Shown one piece after another: positions 25,849 through 34,373 of a DNA stretch of 50,200 nucleotides (position 1 is the stretch's first letter; each line of letters opens with the position of its first letter). The notes beneath the pieces were generated by a model that worked only from the letters and a program-made list of their open reading frames with translations, did no database searches and had not been told where the DNA came from. Source of the DNA: Alicyclobacillus shizuokensis NBRC 103103 (lineage in GTDB: Bacteria; Bacillota; Bacilli; Alicyclobacillales; Alicyclobacillaceae); NCBI RefSeq assembly GCF_001552255.1, contig NZ_BCQV01000008.1, positions 1 through 50,200 of the forward strand, given 5' to 3'. A program made the position numbers and the translations under genes.

Positions 25849-27066
25849 TCACGTGGGCGGTTGTGATGGGGACCTGCGCGCGTGGATGGAGGCCAGCCTG
25901 GCGAACAGGCTGGCCTCCATCACGTCTATGCGTTGCTTCCATGAATTTTCGGCCAGAAACGACTCGCGTGCCGATGCTGAGCACCGTCTCTCTCCAGCCA
26001 GAATGCGGCGCAACGCAGCCGCCGCTTCGGTCGGGGTCCTGGCTAACCACAGGAGGCTCTCGAAGGCGCTTGTTTCCCGATTGGGCGTGGCGATGACCTC
26101 GCGCCCGGCAGCGATGTACTCGTAGACTTTCACCGGGTTGACGCCCTCGGTTAGGTCCGAGGCCCGAAAGCAAAACAAAGCGGCGGCGAATCCCGCCAGG
26201 AATCGGGGTAGATCCGCATACGGCTGAGGTCCGAGCAGGTGGACGTTGGACCGTCGGCGCAGTCGGTTGACGTCGGTCAAAGTGGGCCCGATGAGCACCA
26301 ACTGGCAGTCCGGGCAGAGGTTGGCCAGGGCTTCGATGTAGGCCTGGTCCACCCATGGTCCGATGCCGCCGATGAACCCCAGGCGAGGCTGCGGGATGTC
26401 TCGCAGCAGAGGGTGGGGCTCCGTGGTTTCGGCCTGGCGAAAGTGTTCCACCTCGGCCGCGTTGGGCAGCAGCTGGACGTCCGCACGCAATTGGCTGAGC
26501 CTGTCGGCCAGGCTGCGGGCGGTGGCGAACACGCTGTGGCTCTGCCGTGTCAGCTCTGCCTCCAGTTGTCGCACCAGGGTCGGATTGTGAGTGCCGGGAA
26601 AGGCGGCGTGGTCATCGGCACAGTCGTAGATCACTACCTGCGGCTGCAGAATCGGCACCAGGTCGGCGGCTGCCGGCAGGTAGCTGATGAGCGCGTCGGG
26701 GCGGCGGTGGACCTTCGCGATGGCCGTCGCCAAGCGGCGCTGGTTGTACCGGTTCAATCCGCGCCGGCGCAGGCCCAGCGGCAGGATGGTCGGCGGCGCG
26801 AGGACACGCAGGGTGTGCCGCGCATCCACCGCAATCTGACGGAATTGCGGAGTGATGCGCAGGTGTCGGCGGTCGCTCGACCGGCGCAGCGGGGCCAGCC
26901 ACGTCACCGGCGGCTCCACGTACAGCACGTCCCACCCGCGCAGTGCCAAGCCGCGGGCCATCTGTTGGTTGCGGGCGAACACCTCATCCCAGCGCACCGC
27001 CGCGATGATGATGACAAGGGGGGCTGACACCGTGGCCAGGGGCAGGTCAGGGCGGGAGCTGTTCAT
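25849..27066 (-). CDS. Glycosyltransferase, GT-B-like
   Basis: 405 aa. It opens with VIIIAAVRWDEVFARNQQMARGLALRGWDVLYVEPP, and ends in a second nucleotide-sugar domain (RLGFIGGIGPWVDQAYIEAL, VHLLGPQPYADLPRFLAGFAA, NPVKVYEYIAAGREVIATP). The Glu in NPVKVYEY and preceding loops are typical of GT4-like retaining enzymes. The start at 27066 overlaps the stop of the CDP-alcohol phosphatidyltransferase gene by 4 nt (ATGA). A likely joint role is building a glycosylated phospholipid; sugar and acceptor are unknown. A perfect 16-bp inverted repeat sits in its last codons. Confidence 0.87.
   Translation of the reverse strand: MNSSRPDLPLATVSAPLVIIIAAVRWDEVFARNQQMARGLALRGWDVLYVEPPVTWLAPLRRSSDRRHLRITPQFRQIAVDARHTLRVLAPPTILPLGLRRRGLNRYNQRRLATAIAKVHRRPDALISYLPAAADLVPILQPQVVIYDCADDHAAFPGTHNPTLVRQLEAELTRQSHSVFATARSLADRLSQLRADVQLLPNAAEVEHFRQAETTEPHPLLRDIPQPRLGFIGGIGPWVDQAYIEALANLCPDCQLVLIGPTLTDVNRLRRRSNVHLLGPQPYADLPRFLAGFAAALFCFRASDLTEGVNPVKVYEYIAAGREVIATPNRETSAFESLLWLARTPTEAAAALRRILAGERRCSASARESFLAENSWKQRIDVMEASLFARLASIHARRSPSQPPT
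25885..25921. repeat. Perfect 16-bp inverted repeat inside a coding sequence
   Basis: GATGGAGGCCAGCCTG (25885-25900), 5-nt loop, CAGGCTGGCCTCCATC (25906-25921). It encodes the Met-Glu-Ala-Ser-Leu region near the glycosyltransferase C-terminus. There is no T-run. Confidence 0.75.
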
Positions 27067-27917
27067 GATTGACCGTCCCCCTCGTCCACACGCGCGGCGG
27101 GCGCCTTGTCGCCGATAGAGGACAGTGTGGAAGAGGTGCTGGTCCTGGTTGCGGTGGCTGCGGCGCGGTGAAATTTGACGGCTGCAACCAGCGGCCGGTA
27201 GACGCACATGGCCAGGCCCAGGGTGGCCGAGAAGCAAAGAAACGCGTGCACCGCCCCGAAGGCGCCGAACACCAACAGGGCAAAGTACTGTTCCCCGATG
27301 TTGTAGGCATAAAAAGGAATGAAGCGCCGCCAGCGGACGAGTCGTTGCCAGTCAATGCGCCCGGGCTTGGTCGCGCTGGCGTCATGCCTCTGGACAGCAG
27401 GCGCCGGGGTGGGCGAGACCGGTGCGGCCAATGGTTCTTTGGAACCGGGCTGGCGGAACATCGTTATCTGACTCAGGTACTCCAGCAGATACAGGCTGAA
27501 CAGGGCGGCCATCGCGAACACCCAGGCGTCGGATTGGGGATGCTGGCGCATCCAACCGTCGACCAGGCCCAGGTAGATCGCAAACTCCTTCGTCCTGTCT
27601 GCCACCTGGTCGAGCCAGCCGCCGATGGGGGAAAATTGACGACGCAGGCGCGCCAGTTGTCCGTCTGCACAATCCATCACGTAAGAAGCTTGAACGAGTG
27701 CCAGGCCGGTAAAAAACTGATCCGGCCGTCCCGCGGTCAAACCGAGACACCCGGCCAAGCAGACAGCCAGCGAAGCCAGCGTCAGCGTGTTGGGGGTGAT
27801 GCGGGGCCAGCGCGCGACCATCCAGACCAGGCGTTTCGAGAGTGGATAGTAGAGGAAGAGGGTCCAAATGTCCACCGGGCGTTTGGCGCACCGGTCAATC
27901 TCAGCCAGGGTTGGCAC
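27063..27917 (-). CDS. CDP-alcohol phosphatidyltransferase
   Basis: Membrane enzyme that joins CDP-diacylglycerol or a CDP-alcohol to an alcohol acceptor. 284 aa from a GTG with GGAGG 8 nt upstream; an ATG at 27962 lacks a ribosome site. The family motif D-x2-D-G-x2-A-R-x8-G-x3-D-x3-D is complete (D82, D85, A89, R90, G99, D103, D107). Several membrane helices flank it. The tail after about residue 235 is Ala/Thr-rich and unlike most family members. Overlaps the glycosyltransferase by 4 nt. Substrate unknown. Divergent from the SAM-I riboswitch promoter. Confidence 0.9.
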   Translation of the reverse strand: MPTLAEIDRCAKRPVDIWTLFLYYPLSKRLVWMVARWPRITPNTLTLASLAVCLAGCLGLTAGRPDQFFTGLALVQASYVMDCADGQLARLRRQFSPIGGWLDQVADRTKEFAIYLGLVDGWMRQHPQSDAWVFAMAALFSLYLLEYLSQITMFRQPGSKEPLAAPVSPTPAPAVQRHDASATKPGRIDWQRLVRWRRFIPFYAYNIGEQYFALLVFGAFGAVHAFLCFSATLGLAMCVYRPLVAAVKFHRAAATATRTSTSSTLSSIGDKAPAARVDEGDGQS

Positions 27918-27950
27918 GCAGTCCGCCTCCAGACGAGCAGGGCAAGGTGA

Positions 27951-27979
27951 TTGACACTCCATCTGTCTAGTGGTATATT
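27951..27979 (+). promoter_or_regulatory. Promoter of the metX-hom operon
   Basis: Perfect TTGACA (27951-27956), 17-nt spacer, TATATT (27974-27979). It reads into the SAM-I aptamer that begins about 35 nt later. Confidence 0.88.
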
Positions 27980-28012
27980 GAGCCAAACGAAAAAGTTTAT
28001 ACAGATATTCAG

Positions 28013-28200
28013 CAACTCTTATCCAGAGTGGCGGAGGGACTGGCCCTATGAAGCCCGGCAACCACCGGAACGCAGCTGTAGTTCCGGAGAGGTGCCAATT
28101 CCTGCAGGACACGTCTGTGTTCTGAGAGATGAGAGGAGCGCTGTGGATACATACGTGTACCAGGGCGACCGCTCCTCTCGGAGCGGTCGTTTTCTTGTTC
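28013..28200 (+). promoter_or_regulatory. SAM-I (S-box) riboswitch with terminator
   Basis: Aptamer at 28013-28136. The 5' CTCTTATC (28016-28023) pairs with GATGAGAG (28128-28135) as P1. Conserved GAGGGACTGGCCC, ATGAAGCCCGGCAACC and GGTGCCAATTCC blocks are present. The antiterminator GAGAGGAGCG (28131-28140) is exactly complementary to CGCTCCTCTC (28170-28179). Terminator GACCGCTCC/GGAGCGGTC (28167-28188) is followed by GTTTTCTTGTT. With SAM bound, P1 forms, the antiterminator is blocked and transcription stops, so metX and hom are expressed when SAM is low. Confidence 0.95.
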
Positions 28201-28271
28201 TAGTCAGGCGGTCGGACACGGCAAGTTTCGTCGCATCCAGGAGCATCCAGACGAGGTAGGGAGAGATTGGC

Positions 28272-29513
28272 GTGAGCGAGAAGCAACCAGGGCTCGTGAC
28301 GGAGGCCGAGGAAGGCGAGAGCCGCCGACACAATGTCGAGCGGGCGAAGAAGAACACCACGGTCATCAACAGCCTTTGCCACCAAGCCGGGGTGATGACC
28401 CTGCCCGAATTCACATTCGAGTGCGGCCGCACGCTGGAACAGGTACGCATCGCTTTTGAAACCTGGGGGCAGTTGAGTCCACAGGGCGACAATGTGGTGG
28501 TGGTCTGTCATGCCCTGACGGGGGATGCGCACGCTGCCGCAGGATCGGAGGGAGCGGTCGGTTGGTGGGATGGTCTCATTGGGCCGGGCCGGCTACTCGA
28601 CACCCGGCGCTGCTTCATCGTCTGCAGCAATGTCTTGGGCGGCTGCAGTGGTTCCAGCGGTCCGGCCAGTGTGGGCCCCGATGGGCGTCCATACGCACTC
28701 ACTTTTCCTCTGGTGACGGTGCGTGACATGGTGCGGGCCCAGATGCGGCTGCTGGATGAGCTGGGCGTACAGAAGATCCAGCTCGTCATCGGCGGGTCCC
28801 TCGGCGGGATGCAGGCGTGGGAGTGGCCCCTGCTCGACCCAGAGCGGGTGGAGCGCGCGGTCATCATCGCCGCCGATGCTCATTTCTCCGCTCTGGCCAT
28901 CGGTTACAACGAGGTGATGCGGCAGGCGATAGTGGGAGATCCTGCCTGGTGCCGCGGCAACTATTATGATACGGGCGCTCGACCCTCGCACGGGTTGGGA
29001 CTGGCCCGCGCCCTGGCGATGTTGACCTATCGCAGCGATGCCCTGTTTCAATCCCGCTTTCATCGGCGACGGGTGCACGAGCGGGAGTCCGAGTCTGTTC
29101 CCGCGCCGTTTCCGGAGTCCAGTTGGACACCCGAGGCGCAGGCGCTGGCCGCCTTCACGGAGCCGCAGTTCCAGGTGGAATCCTACTTGCGCCACCATGC
29201 GCAAAAATTGGACGCCCGTTTTGATGCCAACAGTTACCTGTACCTGACGCGGGCGATGGACTCCCACGACATTGGCCGTGGTCGCGGCGGATTGGCCGCC
29301 GCCCTGGCCCGGTTGCGGGCGCGGCTGACGGTGGTTGGCATCGACACCGACTACCTTTATCCGGTTTCGGCCCTTGAAAGCACCGCCCAAGCGGCCGCAG
29401 CGGCGGGAGCGCGAGTGGACCTGCGGGTGTTACGGTCCGATTTTGGGCACGACGCGTTCTTGGCCGAGCCGCAGCGACTGGCAGAGGTTTTGAAAGGGGT
29501 GTGGCCTGGATGA
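28272..29513 (+). CDS. metX: Homoserine O-acetyltransferase MetX
   Basis: Acylates homoserine for methionine synthesis. 413 aa, alpha/beta hydrolase. Nucleophile S176 in VIGGSLGGMQ; the Asp/His pair is in VVGIDTDYLYP and DFGHDAFL near the C-terminus. The oxyanion/substrate loop reads NVLGGCSGSSGP, where many MetX enzymes have TTGP. GTG start with GGGAG 8 nt upstream; the first 40 residues are an extension. Acetyl- versus succinyl-CoA use cannot be settled by eye. Under the SAM-I riboswitch, followed by hom. Confidence 0.93.
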   Translation: MSEKQPGLVTEAEEGESRRHNVERAKKNTTVINSLCHQAGVMTLPEFTFECGRTLEQVRIAFETWGQLSPQGDNVVVVCHALTGDAHAAAGSEGAVGWWDGLIGPGRLLDTRRCFIVCSNVLGGCSGSSGPASVGPDGRPYALTFPLVTVRDMVRAQMRLLDELGVQKIQLVIGGSLGGMQAWEWPLLDPERVERAVIIAADAHFSALAIGYNEVMRQAIVGDPAWCRGNYYDTGARPSHGLGLARALAMLTYRSDALFQSRFHRRRVHERESESVPAPFPESSWTPEAQALAAFTEPQFQVESYLRHHAQKLDARFDANSYLYLTRAMDSHDIGRGRGGLAAALARLRARLTVVGIDTDYLYPVSALESTAQAAAAAGARVDLRVLRSDFGHDAFLAEPQRLAEVLKGVWPG

Positions 29514-30556
29514 ACAGATACGAGTGTGCAGGCATCGGGCTTCTCGGCTGCGGCGTAGTCGGCAGCGGGGTCGTGGAGGCGTTGAGCCGCAATCAAGATA
29601 AAATTTACGAGCGCGCCGGCCGTCGACCTGTGATTGAACGCATCGCCGTGCGCGACTTGACAAAACCGCGATCCGTCCGGATGGCGCCGGAACGGCTGTG
29701 TGACGACTGGTATTCCGTGGTGGCGCATCCGCAAACCGATGTAATTGTGGAAGCGATGGGCGGCGTGGAACCGGCGCGGGCGGCCCTTTTGACGGCTCTC
29801 ACGGCCGGCAAGTCGGTGGTCACCGCCAACAAACAGCTGCTGGCGCTGCATGGAGCGGAACTGCTGGCCACCGCACGTGCAAACGGGGCCACTCTACACT
29901 ACGAGGCCAGCGTGCTGGCCGGCATTCCGGCCATCCATACGCTGGAAACCTATTTCCAGGCCAACCGTGTCCGCCGTCTGCGCGGGATTGTGAACGGGAC
30001 CTCCAATTTCATCCTCACGCGCATGAATACAGGCACGAGTTTTTCGGCGGCTCTGGCGGAGGCGCAGGCACTGGGCTACGCGGAGGCAGATCCGTCCCAG
30101 GACGTGGACGGCGACGACGCCCTGTACAAACTGCAGATTTTGATTTGGACACTTTGCGGATCCACGATGCCCGAAACGGCCATCGTGAAACGGGGCATAC
30201 GCGGGCTGACAGAGGAGGATGTCCGGCGGGCGGTGGCGCAGGGTAAACGCTGGAAGTTGGTGGCGGAGGCTGTGTTCGATGCGGCGGGAACGCCCGTGTC
30301 GGCGGTGGTCCAACCGCTGCCTCTCTCGCCCGAGGATCCGTTGTATCACGTCGGCGGCGTCACCAATGCGCTGACTGTGGAGGGGGATCTGGTGGGAGAG
30401 GTTACCCTGATGGGGCCGGGTGCCGGCGCCCTGGCCACGGCCAGCGCCATCGTCGAGGATTTGGTCAAGTGCCTGCGCACGTCGGTATCGTCCGCACAGT
30501 CGCGCGCTGAGGCTTCTTATGACCATTCGGTGGCGGCTACGACGATATCTGTTTGA
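29510..30556 (+). CDS. hom: Homoserine dehydrogenase, short form
   Basis: Reduces aspartate semialdehyde to homoserine. 348 aa. NAD(P) motif GLLGCGVVGSGVVEAL, EAMGG, TANKQLLALHG, NGTSNFILTRM and DVDGDDALYKLQIL with the catalytic Asp and Lys. It lacks the C-terminal ACT domain (usual full length about 430), so ACT-mediated feedback is absent. ATG at 29510 overlaps the metX stop; AAAGGGG lies upstream. Its 3' end overlaps that of the convergent small gene by 20 nt. Being under the SAM riboswitch, flux into homoserine here follows methionine need. Confidence 0.93.
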   Translation: MNRYECAGIGLLGCGVVGSGVVEALSRNQDKIYERAGRRPVIERIAVRDLTKPRSVRMAPERLCDDWYSVVAHPQTDVIVEAMGGVEPARAALLTALTAGKSVVTANKQLLALHGAELLATARANGATLHYEASVLAGIPAIHTLETYFQANRVRRLRGIVNGTSNFILTRMNTGTSFSAALAEAQALGYAEADPSQDVDGDDALYKLQILIWTLCGSTMPETAIVKRGIRGLTEEDVRRAVAQGKRWKLVAEAVFDAAGTPVSAVVQPLPLSPEDPLYHVGGVTNALTVEGDLVGEVTLMGPGAGALATASAIVEDLVKCLRTSVSSAQSRAEASYDHSVAATTISV

Positions 30557-30926
30557 AGACGATGTAGCCTTGCCGGCCATCTGCATCCACGTGCAGCTGT
30601 TGGGCTTGATAGGGACGGCCGGACAGGTGAATCTGTCCACTGGCTTTGTAATCGACGCCGTCCCTACCCTTGGTTATTACAGATCCTGCTTGAAACTCTT
30701 TCATAACGTTGCCGCTCTTGATTACCACCGCGTACCGATGCCCTGATTGGCGCGCCAGACCGGCGTATTGATTGGCCTTGGGATTGACGTGACTGGTCAC
30801 GGGAATGGTGACGGTGCTGCCGTGCACCTGAGCGCTCTTGGGCAGAGGAACGTCAGGCGGCGTATGCAAACGGAAGGCGACGATGGCGGCGATGATGAGA
30901 AGGGCAAACAGGATTTGTTTTTTCAT
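30537..30926 (-). CDS. Small membrane-anchored or secreted protein
   Basis: 129 aa. N-terminal hydrophobic helix (ILFALLIIAAIVAF, residues about 5-18) preceded by Lys-Lys, then a soluble region with predicted beta strands (STVTIPVTSH, YAVVIKSGN). No lipobox Cys. The ATG at 30926 is preceded by AAGGGGG. 105 nt after folE on the same strand. No domain recognised. The stop overlaps the 3' end of hom. Confidence 0.65.
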   Translation of the reverse strand: MKKQILFALLIIAAIVAFRLHTPPDVPLPKSAQVHGSTVTIPVTSHVNPKANQYAGLARQSGHRYAVVIKSGNVMKEFQAGSVITKGRDGVDYKASGQIHLSGRPYQAQQLHVDADGRQGYIVFKQISS

Positions 30927-31030
30927 GTCAGCCATGCCCCCTTGGTGCATGTTCTGCACTCCGCCCATACGGGCCCTACCAGGTGGCACTGCGGCCGCCG
31001 GTTTAGGCCCGAGGAGACGGCCTCGACGCA

Positions 31031-31675
31031 TCAATCCCCGATGAGTTGCAGAAACTCGCGGCGGAGTTGCGGGTCTTTCGCGTAGACCCCGCGCGTGGCC
31101 AGCGTGCGGGTGCGTGATCCCGGTTTGCGCACGCCGCGGGCGCACATGCACAGGTGCTCCGCTTCCATCACCGCAATGACTCCGCGCGGTTTCAACACCG
31201 CGTCCATGGTCGCGACGATTTGGTCGGTGAGTCGTTCCTGCACTTGCAGCCGCCGGCTGAGCACGTCGACCAAGCGGGCGATCTTGCTCAGGCCGACAAT
31301 CCTGTCCGACGGCAGGTACGCCACGTGAGCGGTGCCGAAAAATGGCAGCATATGGTGCTCGCACAGGCTGTAGAAGGCGATGTCTGAAACGACTACCGGG
31401 CCTTCGCTGCGTTCCTCAAAGGTCGTGTTGAGAACGGCGGCCGGATTGATCTCCATGCCGGACAGCAGTTCTTCATACATTTTGGCGACGCGCACCGGCG
31501 TGTCGAGCAGCCCGTCCCGTCCAGGGTCCTCCCCAATCAGGCGGAGGATCTCCCGCACGTGATGGGCGACGGCGGCCCGCCGCTGCTCCACCGTGGATTC
31601 TGCGCCTACGGCGGGAGCGCCAGGGGATTCGGTATTATATGTGAATGTGTTGAGTCCGGAATCGGTCAAGGTCAC
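31031..31675 (-). CDS. folE: GTP cyclohydrolase I FolE
   Basis: Converts GTP to dihydroneopterin triphosphate, the first step of folate synthesis. 214 aa from the GTG at 31675, which has AAAGGAG 5 nt upstream. Zinc site: C105 and H108 in SLCEHHMLPF, and C176 in EAEHLCMCARGVRKPGS. TRTLATRGVYA is the C-terminal signature. Zinc-dependent type IA. A 373-nt divergent region separates it from pcrA. The later folate gene folB lies 9 kb away. Confidence 0.95.
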   Translation of the reverse strand: MTLTDSGLNTFTYNTESPGAPAVGAESTVEQRRAAVAHHVREILRLIGEDPGRDGLLDTPVRVAKMYEELLSGMEINPAAVLNTTFEERSEGPVVVSDIAFYSLCEHHMLPFFGTAHVAYLPSDRIVGLSKIARLVDVLSRRLQVQERLTDQIVATMDAVLKPRGVIAVMEAEHLCMCARGVRKPGSRTRTLATRGVYAKDPQLRREFLQLIGD

Positions 31676-32048
31676 TGTCTCTCCTTTTGACGATACACCC
31701 GCCGGCGCCGTGCCCAAACGGCGCAGCCATGGCGGTAACATGCAATAGGCTATGGGAACGTGACGCTGATCACAGAGTAGGTTCCATTATACCATCAATT
31801 ACGTACAACTGCCGGGTCAGGGGGCGGGCCCGACCACGGGTCGCCGCGGGTGAAGACGCAGGGCTTGGCTGGATTGCGGCGGACTGCGAAAATGGCTACC
31901 ATGAAGGACGTCTTGTCTTATGGTGCACAGCGAGAAGCTCAGGTCACCTCGTTGTGTCGCACAAGGGTCATGCTTCGCAAGGGATGAGCGCTGGCATCGC
32001 ATGAAATTTTCTGGCTGCAGGCGGAAGAGTGGGAGGGAGCTTGGCATC
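31676..32048. other. Divergent intergenic region folE/pcrA
   Basis: 373 nt. On the minus strand, extended -10 TGG-TATAAT (31786-31791 on the plus strand as ATTATA) serves folE with about 110 nt of leader. On the plus strand TTGCGG-N17-TACCAT is only a weak pcrA promoter. The frame of pcrA stays open back to 31920 but without homology or a ribosome site there. I see no further gene or known RNA. Confidence 0.5.
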
Positions 32049-34244
32049 ATGAGTGGTCATTCACCCGCGTCTGCCGCTGTCTGCGGGGACGGGCTGTCAC
32101 CGGTCGTGTCCGATCACCCACTGCTCGAAGGTTTGAACAAGGAGCAGCGCTTGGCCGTGGTGACAACGGAAGGTCCCGTCCTGGTTGTGGCCGGCGCTGG
32201 CAGCGGCAAGACCAGTGTGCTCACCCGCCGTATCGCATACCTGATGGAGGCGCGGCAGGTCCCGGTTCACCATATTCTGGCCATCACGTTCACCAACAAG
32301 GCCGCCAAGGAGATGAAGCAGCGTGTCCGCGCGCTCGTGGGCGCGAATGCGGACGACTTGTGGATGGGCACGTTTCACAGCATGTGCGTGCGCATCTTGC
32401 GGCGTGAGGCCGAGCGCATCGGCTATCCGACCACCTTCACCATCCTGGACGGCGACGATCAGCAGGCCTTGGTGCAGCAGTCGATGCTGGACGCCAACTA
32501 CGACCTGAAAAAATTCGACGCTCGCGCCGTGCAGGCGGTCCTCTCCCGGTGGAAGAACGCCCTCCTTGGGCCGGGCCAGGCTGCGGCCAGAAAGAAGGCA
32601 CGGACACAGGCGGAGGCGGTGGCCGCTGACGTGTTCGAAATCTATCAACAGCGCCTGTTTTCCGCCGGCGCCATGGATTTTGACGACCTGATTGGCAACA
32701 CGGTGGAACTCCTGCGCCAACACCAGGATGTGCGGGAAAAGTACCAGGACAAGTTCCACTACATTCATGTGGACGAGTATCAGGACACCAATCACGCCCA
32801 ATACCAGCTGGTGCGGCTGTTGGCCGAGAAGCACCGGAACATCTGTGTCGTCGGCGATTCGGATCAGGCCATTTACGCGTGGCGCGGCGCGGATATTCGC
32901 AACATCCTGGAGTTTGAACGCGACTATCCGGAGGCCACGGTCATCACCCTTGAGACCAACTACCGATCCACCTCCATGATCCTGGACACCGCCAACGCGC
33001 TCATTCGCAACAACCGCCGGCGCAAGGAGAAAACCCTCAGGTCTGTCCACGGCCAGGGCGATCCGGTCGTCCTCTGTGCGCTCACCGACGGCGAGGACGA
33101 GGCCAAGTATGTCGCCGATCAAGTCTTGGCGCACGTCCGCGACGGCGGCAGCTACGGGGAGTGTGCGGTGCTGTACCGGGCCAACGCCCAGTCGCGCGCG
33201 ATTGAAGAAGCGTTCATGGCGCAGGCCATTCCGTACACCATTGTGGGCGGCCTGACCTTTTACGACCGGCGTGAAATCAAGGACATTCTCGCGTATTTGC
33301 GGGTGTTGACCAACCCGCGCGATGAAATCTCGCTGCTGCGCGTGATCAACAAACCCCGGCGCGGGCTGGGCGAGCAGACGACCGGCAAATTGCTCGAATA
33401 CGCGCATGGAGAAGGCCTGACGCTGCTTGAGGCACTGGCCCACGGGCGCGAGGCAGGCCTGTCGGAGGCAGCCGTGGAGGCGGCGAAGCAGCTTTATGAG
33501 ACCCTGCAGGAACTGATGCTGTGGATGGAAGGAATGCCGGTCAGCGAGTATTTAGCGGAGGTGCTGCACGCCACAGGCTACCGACAGATGTACGCGGAGA
33601 GCGGGAAAGCCGAAGACCAGCAACGCTTGGAAAACATCGACGAGTTGTTCACGGTCACCCGCTCCTTCGACCGCCGCCGGCAGGGCACCCTCCTGGAGTT
33701 TTTGGCCGAGGTGTCCCTGCTGAGCGATGTGGACAAGGAGAAGGGCAAGCCGGACAACAGCGTGCGGTTGATGACGCTGCACGCCAGCAAGGGCCTGGAG
33801 TTTCCGGTGGTATTCATGATTGGCCTGGAAGAGGGGGTATTTCCCCATGCCCGCTCGCTCGACCACGAGGAGGGAATTGAACAGGAGCGCAACCTGTGCT
33901 ACGTCGGCATCACCCGCGCCATGCGCAAACTCCACATCACATACTGCACGGAGCGCACCTTGTTCGGTCAGGCGAGCCTCAGGGAACCCTCCCGGTTTGT
34001 GGCCGAACTGCCGGACTCGACCGTCGAGCGCGTGAACCTGACGAACGCGGATTTATACAATTGGCAGATTGGCGATCACGTCCGTCACCCGCAGTACGGG
34101 GAAGGTGTCGTGCTCGCGGTTAAGGAAGCGGGCGGAGAGCGGGCCGAGGCGGAGCTGGAAGTGATGTTTCACCCGTCGGTCGGATTGAAGACATTCCCTA
34201 AGCGCTATGCCCGGCCTGTGCGCCAAGCGGCGTCCTCCCGCTAG
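32049..34244 (+). CDS. pcrA: ATP-dependent DNA helicase PcrA/UvrD
   Basis: Superfamily 1A 3'-5' helicase in repair, replication restart and RecA removal. 731 aa, the usual length. Walker A AGAGSGKTSV (near 40), motif Ia ITFTNKAAKEM, motif II DEYQDTN, motif III GDSDQAIYAWRGAD, motif IV TNYRSTSMI, motif V LMTLHASKGLEFPVVF and motif VI YVGITRAM. The C-terminal QIGDHVRHPQYGEGVVL is the RNA-polymerase-binding Tudor-like tail. ATG at 32049 with GGGAGGGAG upstream. ligA, its usual partner gene in Bacillota, does not follow. Confidence 0.97.
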   Translation: MSGHSPASAAVCGDGLSPVVSDHPLLEGLNKEQRLAVVTTEGPVLVVAGAGSGKTSVLTRRIAYLMEARQVPVHHILAITFTNKAAKEMKQRVRALVGANADDLWMGTFHSMCVRILRREAERIGYPTTFTILDGDDQQALVQQSMLDANYDLKKFDARAVQAVLSRWKNALLGPGQAAARKKARTQAEAVAADVFEIYQQRLFSAGAMDFDDLIGNTVELLRQHQDVREKYQDKFHYIHVDEYQDTNHAQYQLVRLLAEKHRNICVVGDSDQAIYAWRGADIRNILEFERDYPEATVITLETNYRSTSMILDTANALIRNNRRRKEKTLRSVHGQGDPVVLCALTDGEDEAKYVADQVLAHVRDGGSYGECAVLYRANAQSRAIEEAFMAQAIPYTIVGGLTFYDRREIKDILAYLRVLTNPRDEISLLRVINKPRRGLGEQTTGKLLEYAHGEGLTLLEALAHGREAGLSEAAVEAAKQLYETLQELMLWMEGMPVSEYLAEVLHATGYRQMYAESGKAEDQQRLENIDELFTVTRSFDRRRQGTLLEFLAEVSLLSDVDKEKGKPDNSVRLMTLHASKGLEFPVVFMIGLEEGVFPHARSLDHEEGIEQERNLCYVGITRAMRKLHITYCTERTLFGQASLREPSRFVAELPDSTVERVNLTNADLYNWQIGDHVRHPQYGEGVVLAVKEAGGERAEAELEVMFHPSVGLKTFPKRYARPVRQAASSR

Positions 34245-34281
34245 CCTGGCCGGCCGACGGTTTGCGCGCGGGCTCTTCCCC

Positions 34282-34310
34282 TTTGTCTCGTTCCATTCCC
34301 ATGCTACAAT
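34282..34310 (+). promoter_or_regulatory. Promoter of the unknown membrane protein
   Basis: TTTGTC (34282-34287), 17-nt spacer, extended -10 TGC-TACAAT (34305-34310). A small hairpin GGAGGG/CCCTCC (34336-34354) stands in the leader. Confidence 0.5.
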
Positions 34311-34373
34311 GGGAGATGATTTGTCAATCGGGCAGGGAGGGTCGCTGGCCCTCCAGGCGGGTAGCAGGGGGAA

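Noticed and set aside
31920-32048. N-terminal extension of PcrA by 43 codons
   Set aside because: No ribosome site and no family homology; the ATG at 32049 is well placed.
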